The notes beneath the pieces were generated by a model, which worked only from the letters and a program-made list of their open reading frames with translations, did not search any database and was not told the origin of the DNA. A stretch of DNA of 64,000 nt from Elymus sibiricus (Eukaryota > Streptophyta > Magnoliopsida > Poales > Poaceae): the NCBI GenBank assembly GCA_039707655.1, contig CM077676.1, forward strand, positions 377,212,114-377,276,113, given 5' to 3'. Positions 46,065 to 58,811 of this stretch are shown piece by piece (position 1 is the first letter of the stretch; the number at the start of each line of letters is the position of its first letter). The position numbers were made by a program, and so were the translations under genes.

Positions 46065-49000
46065 TGTCGGGACCCCGATCCTAAGTCACAGAGATCTAGC
46101 ATGTAACACATCATATCACTTTGCGGCCTCACTCACGATAACCCACGGCCGTCGCCTTTACCTTGGACGAGACCGTTTGCGTCTTTTGGCTCACGTATAT
46201 GATTATGTCGCTAGCATCCACATGACAGAGAACCCGGGTCAACATGACTAGTCGTAAACCAATGTGGCACAACCGTACAGGGACAGACATAGGTAACCCA
46301 GCAATGCACGTGTCGGTCATCAGCGTGTGTAACCGGGCTATAGCAAGCTATCAGGACTGCGGTAACACCGCGTGACATTTCCCCGTAGGGACAGACACAG
46401 GAGCAAAGAAGGATACATGTCGGTCAATCCATGTGTTCCGGAGCAGTAGCGAACTACCAAGGCCCAGTGGAAGCACTAGGAGGCATTTCCCTATAAGGAA
46501 GGCTACCAAAGGCACAAAACTAGGTGTCGAACCCCACACATACCAATGCATTTCAAAACATACACACAATATGCACGATATGTGTAGATACAACATGGCA
46601 TCACAACATAACTCTACGACTCAAAGTATTTATTTAAGAGGCTCCGAAGAGCCATAAATAGCATGATATTACAATCATGGGTCTCATGACCCAACATACA
46701 AAGTCATACAAGCAACAGAAGCATAAACCTGTCTAGGTACAGACAGCTGAAAAGAAAGAAGGCTAGGAAGCCTGTCTATCTACAAGACCCTCCATAGGAA
46801 CCCGACCTCTGTCTGGGATTCCCAGGCTAACCGTCGAAGCCCACGTGGAACTACTAGTGAGACCGAAGTCTCCTCTACAAAAGCACAAATTAAGCAACCA
46901 TGAGTACAAAGGTACTCAGCAAGACTTACATCAGAACTAACTACATATGCATCAGTGTCAACAATGGGGTTGTGGAGTTTAACTGCAGCAAGCCAGCTTT
47001 GACTCTTGGCTAACCTATACTACGACTACCAGTAATTTCTTTGGGGTGAGAGAGCGCACACGAGTCCACATATTCACCATATCAATACATTACTATGGAT
47101 TCTCTCCCGTCTCCCTACGAGAAGGCCATCCATAGCACTCACGCTTATCTTGGGCATTTTAGACTATCCATTTCAACTTGTCTATGAACCATATAAGTCT
47201 CCAAGTAGTCCATATCCGAGGACGCGGCTATTCGAATAGTTTGATAACCCTGTAGGGGTGTACTTCTTCACACACGCTCTCACCACTTACCACCATCTAC
47301 ACGTCATGTATCTCGGCAACCTTCAAACGGAAGCCTAGCGAGGGTGTCGGCCACAACCTGACTAACCACACGAGACTCTAGTCCAGGTTTATTGCCTATC
47401 TGAGGCTGAACCTGCAAGGGAAGTCCGGCCGAAGTTTCCATTACGGCCCCAAACGATGTGTGCAGGGTTCCCAAGCCCACCATTCGGGTGACACTTGGTA
47501 CACCGTGCCACTGTGCCTAGTCTATCCCAAGCCCACCTGTACCGGGTGCCACTTGGTAGACAAATAGCACTACCTACAAATAACAGAAACTAGTTGCAAC
47601 TCCTGGACAGAGATCAGGGTGATTAATAAGTTGAGAGGGTCAATTAAGTATCCCAATATGTGGTAGTAGCTAGTCTTGGATAACATACACATAACTCAGT
47701 TCTTAAGGACGGTATCAATGAGACAACCCACCATGTACTCCTACATGGCCTCTCATCGCTACCTTTACCAAATCGTGTTCACACACTTAGCTCTCACACA
47801 GTAGGACATGAACACAACCATTCCAATTCATCGCCCATATGGATCAGACCCGACACGACTCTAAGCATAGCTAGCATAACAAGCAAGCATGGATGAGTAG
47901 TCACAACATGGCTCAAACAGTTCCTACTCATGCTAAGAGGTTTCAACTATTTACTGTGGCAAAGACAGGTCATGCAGAGGAATGGGTTGAACTACCTCAA
48001 CATGTAATAGTTGAATCATTGTTGTCCTAATGCAGTAAAAGAGAGCAAGAGCAAGAGAGTGGGATTGTATCGAAATGCTCAAGGGGGTTTGCTTGCCTGG
48101 CACTTCTGAAGATAGTAATGCTCTCCATCGGTGTCAACGATCACAACGTCGGAACCGTCTTCTACTGAGAAGGAACAAACAGTGGCAAACAATAAAGGAA
48201 ACAACATTCAATGCAATGCACAACCAAATGAATGATATGTCATATTAAGGTGCTGAATTGACCTAGTGCAATAGTTAGTCATATTAATTGAAGTGGAATT
48301 CCAACATATACTAAATCCCAACTCCAAATGCTATTTCACAATTTGCCCTAATCATGAATTGTCCTAGTTGGTGGTGTTAACTTGTTCAAACATGCATGAA
48401 CATGGCATAAACAGATTCTTCATATTTTTCTGATAATTTTTCATGTATAAATTATTTTCATCTGAGTTATGGTTGAATTTCTATGATTTTTAGAAGTTTT
48501 AGCTATTTTCCGAAAATAATAAATCATTTTCTGATTTATCCAAATTCCAGAAATGAATTACTGCATCAGCATTGCGCAAGGGTGATGTCAGCAGGTCAAC
48601 TGGGTCGACCAGGGTCAAACATGACCTGTGGGACCCATTTGTCAGTGACAAAGTGGCTAACAGTGTTTAGTTAAATCCTAACTAAAGTAATTAGAAGGGC
48701 TGGGGCCCACCTGTCAGTGTCACTGGGGGTAACTAGCACCTAAACTGATGGTGCCACGTCAGCTCTAACCGGCGATTAGCCGCCGGCATAAGCAGAACAC
48801 GGCGAGGTTGCCCGTTCAACCATCTCCGGCGACGGGAGCTAGGGAGGCTGGGCTCTGTGGATGCAGCGCGACAAGGCGCGTCGGGTGGTGGCGGTGGGAG
48901 GTGCTGGGGTGGCCGGAGTCGAGCGCGGCGTCGACCTCGCCGGTGGCCGAAGCTCGGGTGCAGGCGGTAGTGGTGCTACGGCATGCGAACGACGATGGGA

Positions 49001-49974
49001 GAAGGGGAAAAGGAGCAGAAGCTCACGGCGAGTTGAATGGTGCGGGCGGCGGGGCCGGGGTGCGTTGGTTGCCGCAAATCGACGGTGAGGAGCTCCGGGC
49101 ACTGACGGCGAAGATGACGACGTTGGCGACGAAGCGGAGCCCTTCGACTCATTTCCTTCGGCGTGGAGACGAGGTGCTTGACGGCGAAGCTTCTGGACAC
49201 GGCGATGCGGCGGCAGGAGGACGGTGGCTACGCGTACGCGGGACGAAGGCCGGCGGCTGCTCTCGGACGGAGCTCGGGGAGGACCTAGAGAAGAGGGGCA
49301 AAGCCAGAGAGGTGCGGGGAAAGTGAGAGGGGTCTCTGGGCGTCTCTGTGGCGCGAGGAGGAGGCTCGGGGATGCCTCGGTGGAAAGAAGGAGGTGGCCA
49401 GGGGTGGCTGTGCGCACTGCACACAGCTGCTTCTCCTCCTGGCAGGAGGAAGAAGACAGTGCTGCCCTAGTGGGCTGGGCCTGCAGTTGGGCTGCTGCTA
49501 CATGTAAGTGGCCCAGGTAGGTTTTTCCTTTTTCTTTTATTTCTGTTTTCTATTTTTCTGCAATATGTTTTGATTTGATTTCTGGACCAAATCAATTTAG
49601 TTGCTTCTGAAAATATTTGTGGATGCAGCATGGACTAACCCAAAGCCCCACATTGATTTTCAGGATTATTGAAGTTATAAAAGTATTTATAGGAATTTAT
49701 AACTCCAATTCAAATACAATATGGATTAGTTCAAAGGCCATAAATGTCCTGGAAAAATATGCATCATCTCTGGTAGAGGTTTCCACCTTTTTCCATAAAT
49801 CATGAACATTTTTGAAGGGCATTTTGGGTTCATTGAAAATATTTTTATTTGAACCTATTTGAATTTCATTTGGTGCTAGGGTTTGAACATCCCCATTTCA
49901 AATTCAAATAAATTTAGACATGATGCATGGATGCAAATGCCACTATTTACAAGCATTAATATAAGGTTGTGACA
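46065..49974 (+). mobile_element. Solo long LTR, 3.9 kb, nested in the Copia LTR
   Basis: The ends tgtcgggacc and ttgtgaca give the TGTC/GACA pair, and the target duplication acaca is perfect (46060-46064, 49975-49979). There is no second LTR or internal domain, so it is a solo LTR of an unusually long-LTR family. The GC-rich part at 48790-49500 contains overlapping open frames without domains, as expected for such LTRs. Strand follows similarity to the relative at 1-3044 and is tentative. Confidence 0.85.
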
Positions 49975-50210
49975 ACACATTGGCTGGGCCAAGGGGTAAG
50001 GCCCACGAGGCTTTAGGTCAGTGCAAAAGGAGTTTTTGCGGAGGATATGGACCACATGCCAGGGTCCCTGGTGCGAGGACAGATCCGTGGTGTTTCCGAA
50101 AACGCCAGGAAACATTGGCGTTTCGTGTTGGAATCCGAGGAGGGCTCTTCTTTGCGTTCCAAACCGACTTTGGGGAGGCCCCTCCCCAAGTTACGACCCC
50201 AGGGCTCAAC

Positions 50211-50220
50211 ATATAAATAG
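50211..50220 (+). promoter_or_regulatory. TATA box of the Copia LTR
   Basis: atataaatag followed by a pyrimidine-rich leader with repeated ctagttct words; the position fits the U3/R boundary of the LTR. Confidence 0.5.
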
Positions 50221-50673
50221 AGGGGCAGGGCTAGCCCCTAGAACAAAGTTTTGGAGCCTTCTCTAGTTCTCTCTTGTTCTAGTTCATGTCTAGTTTGATC
50301 TAGACTAGATCTAGTTCTAGTTCTCTCTAATCCTCATAATAGAGAAGCCCTGTGTGGTTCTCTTCTTCTCCCACTAATTCTCCAGTGATGATTAGCTCTG
50401 GACAGTGAAGCGCTGCCGGATCATGAAGCTTGCACGCATGCAATCTGTAGAGAGGTCGTGCTTTCAGTCTTCGATTCGAGGGATCATTCGTGAATGGTTC
50501 GAGGGACTTCAAGTATGATCTACACCGACTCTTCTTCCGCTACGGTTCGAGGGACTTCAAGTATGAACGGTTCGAAGTTGGTAACGATCTGATCTAAACC
50601 GTTAATGCATCTTCATAGTGTTCCTGGTTTGATCATAGGACGATTTTTTTGTTTTCTACTACGTTTCCCAACA

Positions 50674-51598
50674 AATACTTATTGCTAGGTTACTTCACTC
50701 TTATACTTGAGGGTTAGCCAACCACACTTATGAGAGAGCAAGCATCACTACCCACCTGTTTTCAAGCGGCGAGCCAAAAAACAACGGTGAGAAAGAATGA
50801 CAAATTGAACATAGGAAAAAGGCAACCAAAACCCACGAGAGGAGCAAGGAGGAGGAATGGTAGGAAAATAGACAAACCTCAGTCGATGCGTGAGGTGGCG
50901 TCGGTTGCTGCCACGATGAAAGGCCTCTTTGAAGGCAGCTGCATCCCTTGATTAGAGAGGGCGCCCGCGCCTTCCTCAGCAGGGCCACCACCATCATGAA
51001 GCTGGCGGATGACCCTACCATACTCCTCCAGCCCACACACCCTGGCGTTGCATTGCCCGCTACCCTCCCAGCCTCCATGGTGATCATCCCTTCCACACAA
51101 TGCTGGCCCTGCGGCCGCCGGCCATCGCGCCGCAGAATAACCATGTCGAGGCTACGGTTGCTGCCAGTAGGACCAAAACGAAGCGAGAGGGAGCCAGGTG
51201 TGTGTGGCGCCACTAGTGCAGCGTAAAATAGCGAACTTATACAAAAATGTCCGCATTAAGGAAAAGACCAAAACGCCCATGAAAACCCTGACTCAGTACG
51301 ACCCGACTCACACAAGTCGGACAGCGCGCCGGGGCATCCCCTCACGGGGCAGCCTCGGCAGCCCGTGTCGCCGAGCAACCAAAGCTCACCGCCCCCCCCC
51401 CCCCCCGAGATGGCTTGCATCGGCCATGCGAAACCACCTGGTGCGAAGCGAGCAATACAACTTAAGAGGGGCGAGCGCGCACCTGCCCGACCTCTTGCCG
51501 CTGCGAGCCCTGGCCGGGTGGAACTCATGGTCTTCTAACCTGCCATCGCGACCACTGGCCGGGTGGCCCTCTTGGACACCCGGCACAAGCCACCCCAG
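50674..51598. other. Unassigned GC-rich spacer between two Copia LTRs
   Basis: No terminal repeats, MITE or domain is recognised. A 161-codon minus-strand frame (50728-51213) has no known motif. A C15 run lies at 51392-51406. It may be old host sequence into which both Copia elements inserted. Confidence 0.4.
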
Positions 51599-52182
51599 TG
51601 TTGGATATATGCCCTAGAGGCAATAATATTGTATTATTATATTTCTATTTTCATAATTAAGAGTTAATATTTCATGCTACAACTGCTATGATTCTGGAAT
51701 ATGTGATTCAGTGGAAACTCATATGCACGTGTGAAATGATAAACAGTAAAATATAGGTTCCCAGTCATGCCTCAGAGACTGGCTCAAGTGTTGTTGGTGA
51801 TCATGTTTTCCGGATCTTAGGAGATCATTAAGTGTAACGGCAGTCCTAAAACAACATTGAGAGTATGGCGTTAGAAGAACGATCATATTGAATTGACCCA
51901 ATCTTGTTTGTTATACTTTGAGATAATATCGTCTGAAATCAATTGTTATAACACAGAGTGTTAGCATGTGTTTTAGTTCCTCGGACCATGAGAGTATCGT
52001 AGTCACTTCCTACCGTATGGTGGACTTTGGGGTTGCTCAAACGTCATCTGTAACAAGGTGATCATAACGACAACTTACGGGTTCATCGGAAAGTTTGACA
52101 AGGGACTAGATTGCTCAAGAGTGGGATTTGCTCCTCCGACGATGGAGAGATATTCTTAGGGCCCTCTCGGTGTGACGGCATT
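51599..52182 (+). repeat. Copia LTR, first 584 bp before a nested insertion
   Basis: It starts tgttggatatatgcccta and follows the LTR at 44934 to the shared ctctcggtgtgacg (45498 there), where a Gypsy LTR begins at 52183. The rest would lie beyond the window. Confidence 0.8.
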
Positions 52183-55100
52183 TGCTACTTGTGAGTTGTG
52201 TTGGGATTTTCCCCGAAGAGGAAGGCAGAAGCAGTACAGTAGAGATAAGTATTTCCCTCAGTGAGAACCAAGGTTTATCGCACCAAAAGGAGAACCACGC
52301 AAATCCTAGTGAACAGCACCTGCACACACAAAAGCAAATACTTGCACCCAACACGGGCAAGAGGGTTGTCAATCCCCTTGAACTCGTTACTTGCAAGGAT
52401 CAAATATTGTATAGGTAGATAGGTAAATTGCAAAACAAAATAAAAGTAAATAAATTACAGCAAGGTATTTTTGGTTTTTATAATATGTTTAAGGTAGACC
52501 CGGGGGCCATAGTTTTCACTAGAGGCTTCTCTCTCGAACACATAGCATACGGTGGGTGAACAAATTACTGTTGGGCAATTGATAGAAAAGCGCATAGTTA
52601 TGACGTATTCATGGCAATGATCACACATATAGGCATCATGTCTGTGACAAGTAGACCGACTCCTGCCTACATCTACTACTATTACTCCACCAATCGACCG
52701 CTATCCAGCATGCATCTATGGTATTAAGTTCATAACAAACAGAGTAACGCCTTAAGCAAGATGACATGATGTAGACAAAGTAAACTCAATCAATATGAAT
52801 AAACCCCATCGTTTTATCCTTAGTAGCAACAATACAATACGTGCCTCGCTACCCCTTCTGTCACTAGGTGAGGACACCGCAAGATTGAACCCACTACAAA
52901 GCACCTCTCCCACTGAAGATAAATCAATCTAGTTGGCCAAACCAAACGGATAGATCGGAGAGAACTACAAAGCTATCATAATCATTATCGGTGTAAAAAC
53001 TGGCAAACCTCGGGGTAGGGGGTCCCGAGCTGTGGATCTGGGATCGGTGGTAACAAAGATGATGGACACGACATTTACCCAGGTTCGGGCCCTCTTGATG
53101 GAGGTAAAACCCTACGTCCTGCTCTTGTTTATATCAATGGGGATGTATCAAGTACAGAGTTGATCTACCTCGAGATCGTATGTTGTATATGATTCTAATG
53201 ATCTAGGATATCTTCTATCGACTAGCCTGGCCTTGGCTTATATAATGTACCGGAGGCCTAGGATAACAGGAGTCCTAGTCGGCTACGTCGGTGGAGAGGA
53301 GTCCTTGTCTTGATCACCAAGTCTTGTGGAATCTTCCTCGTATATGTCATGGGCTGCCCGAAGTGGCCCATTAGTGAACCGCCATGGTGGTCCTCGGCTC
53401 GACCTACTGGTCAGGAGACGGCGTGGTGAGTACCCCCTAGTCCAGGACACCGTCAGTAGCCCCCTGAACCGGTCTTAAAGTTGGGGACGCTCCTCGGTTC
53501 TTCCGAGCTGTTCTTCGTCTTCGGCCGTCGGTCTTGAAAGCTGGTTCAACAAATCTTGCCATCTCTGATCTTGAGGATCACTGAGGTGTATCCGAAGAGC
53601 TCACACGTCGGGCATCTAAGGAGCCCTTTTGAGTTCCTGGCTTTTTATCAATGCCTTGTTATTTCTTACGCCGCACCTCAAGTTCGAAGCTTTTTCTCGT
53701 GCAGCGGTGTCCTCTTGCGTCCGACCTCCATCACCAGACTGCATCCGAGGTGTCTTTTTGTAGCCGAGCTCCAACGCTGGTGTGCATCCGAGGTGTCTTA
53801 GATCACCTTGGTTTGAAAAAGTTGAAGGAGTTCAGCCGAGCTTAATGCCGGAAATGCCCTCTATGGAGCCAGCCACTTGCATCCGAGCTTTACGCCGGAC
53901 TGCTTCCAAGGTGGTGCACCACCTCGGGATTGGGTTGATTTTTTGCGAATATATTTTTCTCGATTGGTGCAATTTATTCTCTGCCGAGATATATAGCCAG
54001 TAGCCCTCAAGGTGTGTGTCGGCCAAAAATCCGAGATGCACCTAAAGGATGAAATAAAACCGCTGATCCCAGTAGCCCCTGAGACTCAGGTCGATTCGCG
54101 AAATTGGCCTGAGGATCGATTCCTTTCTCGGCAGCATACTTAGGAACAGAAATGCGGTGTGCATAGTCCCCGAGACTCAGGTTGGGTGTGGCCGACCGAC
54201 CTGAGGATCGTAATCTCCTCAGAAACTGTTTTGCACTTTGTAAATTGACTGCATTGAATCGTCAATGCAGTAGCCCCCGAGACTTGGGTTGGGCAACATG
54301 GCCGACCCTAGGATCGTATCTCCTCGGGAACTAGTTCAACTGCCATGTACATTTTGACAACGCCGAGGTGCAGCTCGGCAGGAAAGATGCCGAACTACAG
54401 GTCGGAAAATATTTCCCGAGCAAAACCATCACGCAGAACACCTCGATCAAGAGGATGTCCCGCCACCTGAAAGAAAAACATAAAAATAGGTTAAAGGTGC
54501 CATAAGCTCGGAAAATCAAAAAACTTTAGGAAAAACTTTACGTCCGAACTAAATCAAGTTTTTTGGTGCCAATCCGAAAATTGGTCTTAAAATTAGTTTG
54601 CGCTTCCGTCGTGCTTTAACATGATACATCCGATCTCCAGACTTCAAGCGGGTCAGCCTTCGGCTTCAACCTCCTATCCCGAAGGCGGAGTGCTTCTCAG
54701 GCCAGTTTGGTGAACTAAACTCGAGCGGCTTTAGAGAGAAACCAGGCTATCCGGCTATTGACCACACACTCGCGTCGAAAAAAGGAGTAGTAGAAAAAGA
54801 CTTTGCAATGACTAAGAAGGAAACACTTATTATAAAACGGCTCATACAAATTTAAGAGCCCCCAGTTAACTTGGGTAAAAGAAGTTGTTTTTAACAAACA
54901 TAATTTTTGTCTAACACAAATATAATGCTTGGTTGAACCGAACAAAAATTTAAAGATTGAAAAAAGTTGAGCATGAAAACGACTTAGCTGGTTAATGTAC
55001 TCGGTGTTGATGACGCGACCCGGACTTGTGGCGGGACGAAGACGCCCATTGATCTCTGACAGATCCGACATGGTGCGTAGTCCTCGGCTTGACCGAGGTC

Positions 55101-57431
55101 CCAGCCCTTAAGCTGGTTCCGAGGTGGCCGAGCGAAGAGCTCGGCTTGATGAAGTGGCGACGCAGCACGGTCGTTGTGACGAGGCGAAGCCCCTGGTCCA
55201 GTCGAGGTGACGAAACTGGTCGGCTGGTGACGCCGAAGCCCCCGGAGCAGGTTGATGAAGAGATGGCGAAGCCCCCGGTCTAGCCGAGGTGTTGGAGCCT
55301 CCTTGTCAGCCGATGTGTCGAAGCAGATCGGCGTGTTGGATGTCGATTTGAAGAAGAGGCGGCACGGCGATGCCGACGCAGGTTAAAGTTTGTGACGCGG
55401 TCGATGCCTGCTTTGATGATGTGACCGCGCGGCGATGCCGGTGTGCCCGCCCCGTGTAATCCATGGGGCGATGATGTTGTCTTGACGATTATTTGGCATT
55501 TGTGATGCCGAACTCTTGGTCGGCTCGCCGAGGTTATGATCCAAGGTGGTTGTCGTCGGCTTGATGGAGCGACGGCGCAGTCGATGCTGGCGCAGGTCGG
55601 CAGCCGAGGAGCAACGTGGTCGGGCCGGTTTGACATCGGCACGACGGTGAAGATTGCCTCGGAAAAGACTCAAAATTTGTAGGCACATGTTTAAGAACAA
55701 CACACAATACACTAGAAAAATATTCCTACAAAAAGGATGTCCAATATCCTGTTCATGAAGAAAGATGAATTCGGGTTGAATTCGTTTTCGCGCAGGAAAC
55801 AGATCCAGAAATTGATGCACTCATCGGAAGTTTCCCGGAGTTTGAACGGTCAGATCGAGCTGAAATTTTGAGGGGTGGTCGATATAGGAATTCCGCAGCC
55901 GATGAACGGTTGGATCTTCCAAAGGATGTCCGATCTAACTGCTGGGCACCACGCCCCAAACTCGTCCAGATTCCCGTCCAGATTCGACAGGGCTCCGGTA
56001 TATCGGAGATCGCCGGAGATTCCTCCATCGGAACGCGCCGACATTTTACAGGGTTGTTGTAGACTCAATTCCACACAATTCCACCAAAGCAATCGTCAAA
56101 GCGACGTTCGAGGAGGTGGGGACGGCGAACATGAATCCGCTGTCCAGAAAATCTGCTGTCAATCTGCAGACGAGCCATCGATCCTTTGCGATCACACAGC
56201 GGACTCTCAATGAAAGCACCAGTGTTGGTGTAAAAACCGGCAGACCTCAGGGTAGGGGGTCTCGAGCTGTGGATCTGGGATCGGTGGTAACAGAGATGAT
56301 GGACACGATGTTTACCCAGGTTCGGGCCCTCTTGATGGAGGTAAAACCCTACGTCCTGCTCTTGTTTATATCAATGGGGATGTATCAAGTACATAGTTCA
56401 TCTACCTCGAGATCGTATGTTGTATATGATTCTAATGATCTAGGATATCTTCTATCGACTAGCCTGGCCTCGGCTTATATAATGTACCGGAGGACTAGGA
56501 TAACAGGAGTCCTAGTCGGCTACGTCGGTGGAGAGGAGTCCTTATCTTGATCAGCAAGTCTTGTGAAATGTTCCTCGTATATGTCACGGGCTGCCCGAAG
56601 TGGCCCATTAGTGAACCGCCATGGGGGTCCTTGGCCCGACCTAGGTGAGTACCCCGTAGTCCAAGACACCGTCAATCATGCATAATAAAGTTCAGAAAAG
56701 ACTCAATTACTTTCAATGAATAATTTGATCATAAACCCACAATTCATCGGACCCCAACAAACACACCGCAAAAGAAGATTACATCAGATAGAACTCCAAG
56801 AAGATCGAGGAGAACATTGTATTGAAGATCAAAGAGAGAGAAGAAGCTATCTAGCTACTAACTATGGACCCATAGGTCTGTGGTGAACTACTAACACATC
56901 ATCGGTAGGGCAGCAAGGTTGATGTAGAAGCCCTGCGTGATCGATTCCCCCTCCGGCAAAGTATCAAAAAAGGCCTCTAGATGGGATCACGGAAGAACAA
57001 AAGCTGGCGGCGGCGGAAAAGTTATTTTGGGTGGCTCTCTATTGGTTTGAGAATATTTGAGAATTTATAGAGATGGAATTAGGTCAAACGGAGTTGCGTG
57101 GGGCCCACGAGCTCAGGGGCACGCCTACCCCCTGGGGTGCACCCTACGAACTTGTGGCTCTCTCGTAGCTCTTCTGGCCTCCTCCCGAACCTTCTGGTCC
57201 AAAAAAACATTTTAAAGATTTTATTCCATTTGGACTTCATTTGATATTGATTTTCTGAAAAGCCAAAACCAAGCAAAAAACAGGAACTGGCACTGGGCAC
57301 TGGGCACTGGGTCAATAGGTTAGTCCCAAAAAATGATATAAAATAGCATAAAAATGCATATAAAGTATCCAAGATTGATTATATAATAGCATGAAACAAT
57401 CAAAAATTATATATACGTTGGAGACGTATCA
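52183..57431 (-). repeat. Gypsy LTR (element X), interrupted
   Basis: Plus-strand ends are tgctacttgtgag and ggagacgtatca. Removing the element at 52986-56674 and one target copy leaves about 1.55 kb. The next bases, gcatccccaagctt, are the polypurine tract in reverse, so this is the 3' LTR of a minus-strand Gypsy whose other end is outside the window. Confidence 0.8.
52986..56674 (+). mobile_element. Non-autonomous LTR retrotransposon with short LTRs
   Basis: LTRs of 470 and 452 bp (52986-53455, 56223-56674) share blocks such as acccaggttcgggccctctt and end caccgtca. The target duplication atcat is perfect (52981-52985, 56675-56679). The 2.8-kb internal region has no ORF with a recognisable domain and repeats gtagcccc(c)gag words just after the LTR and at 54070 and 54270. 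It is of the same family as the element starting at 57734, which retains a gene. Confidence 0.9.
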
Positions 57432-57733
57432 GCATCCCCAAGCTTAATTCCTGCTCGTCCTCGAGTAGGTAAATGATAAAAACAGAATTTTTGATGTTGA
57501 ATGCTACCTAACATGTGTATCATGTAATCTCTTTACAGAATAAATATTGAGAAACGATGAAGTAACAATATCAACATAATAATATCCATGAATATAAGAA
57601 GCGTAATCATTAAACTTTCAAAATATATGATCCTTAAAGAATGTTACCCCTACTCATTTTATCATGTTAGCATGGCATGGATCCGCCTTCACTGCAGAAA
57701 TATAAATCATGAGCACCCCGGTGTTAAACCAGG
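57432..57733 (-). other. Internal 3' region of Gypsy element X
   Basis: It starts with the polypurine tract and shares ctgctcgtcctcgagtaggt and aaatgataaaa with the same position in element Y (61600). It is cut at 57734 by the next insertion. No ORF. Confidence 0.7.
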
Positions 57734-58223
57734 TGTCGGTGTCAAAACCGACAGACCTCGGGTAGGGGGTCCCAAGCTGTGGATCGTGGGTCAATGGTAA
57801 CAGAGACAAGGGAGACGATGTTTACCCAGGTTCGGGCCCTCTTGATGGAGGAAAAACCCTACGTCCTGCTCTTGTTTATATTGATGGAGATGTATCGAGT
57901 ACAGAGTTGATCTACCTCGAGATCGTAATGTGTGTCTAACTCTAGGGCTAGGCGAATGATATTGCGTTGATCCCCCTCTACGGGCTAAACCCTATGGCTT
58001 ATATACACGCCAGGGAGGGTATCTAGGGTTACAAGGTCGGTAACTAGGAGTAAGGCGGTAGGAGAGATCTTGGAGTACACGTCAAGTCTTCGGTGGAGGC
58101 AGTCTTGATCATGCCTCCTATGTACGGCCATTAGAGTCCACCTTGACCACGCACGAGGGCCCATCGGCCCAACCGAAGAGACGAGCTGGCTAGGTTAGCA
58201 ACCCCTAATCCAAGACACCGCCA
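57734..58223 (+). repeat. 5' LTR of a second short-LTR element
   Basis: It starts tgtcggtgtcaaaaccg and ends caccgcca; it shares acccaggttcgggccctctt with the LTRs of 52986-56674. The 3' LTR is not in the window because another Gypsy interrupts the element at 59902. Confidence 0.85.
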
Positions 58224-58677
58224 GTAGCCCCCGAACTGGTCTTCCACACCGAGGACGACTTTCTTAACAGACGCCACCTCGGATCCAGAGTCCTTGGCTT
58301 GACAGATGAGTTCCCCTTTATAATTTACTCTTTTTTAGTGGAGCGATGTCATCCGAGGCCCAACCGAGCTTGTTCCCTGCCCGAAGGGGGCAGATATCTT
58401 AGCCTTGAAGGCCTGCCGTCTAGGTATGAACGGTTCAATCCGGTCTGACAGCTTTATCGAAGCGGCACGCCCCACGACAGGTTGGGCAGTTACTGCTTCC
58501 CTTAAATCGCGGTTCGAGGCAGCCTTTTTACTGGCACATCCCATCGAGGTGGAGATCGTGCCCGTTTTCTCAGGGATATCATTATGATTTTGTTTCCCCA
58601 CATATGCTTAACGGCATCTTTGATGGGAGTGGCGTTTTTAATGGCGCAGTAAAGGGGACTCTTAGCCTTTCACCGGC

Positions 58678-58686
58678 CTATAAGAG
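58678..58686 (+). promoter_or_regulatory. Possible TATA box upstream of the PF04195-type gene
   Basis: ctataagag about 125 bp before the ATG at 58812, in a C-rich leader. It lies inside the element, downstream of its LTR. Confidence 0.35.
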
Positions 58687-58811
58687 CAAAAGGGTGGACA
58701 GTGCAACCTGCTACGCTCCCATTTCCTCCCTCTACTGCTCCATCAAGCTCCAGCGCCCAGATCCCATCCTGCTCCCTTTTCCTTCTGCGAGTCCAACCTC
58801 CACCACCAGCC

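Larger units (their letters stand above)
44934..50673 (+). repeat. Copia 3' LTR, interrupted by a solo LTR
   Basis: It starts tgttggaaatatgcccta at 44934 and ends cgtttcccaaca at 50673. Without the nested element (46065-49974) and one target copy it is about 1.8 kb. It belongs to the same class as the LTR at 51599. The segment ggtccctggtgc occurs on both sides of the insertion (46044, 50065), an internal repeat of this LTR. Confidence 0.85.

Noticed and set aside
48808..49417. Long overlapping open frames on both strands in GC-rich DNA
   Set aside because: They lie inside the solo LTR 46065-49974, have no domain, and are open on both strands because of base composition.
50728..51213. 161-codon minus-strand frame
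   Set aside because: No recognised motif, no intron or promoter support; possibly a decayed gene fragment but not supportable.
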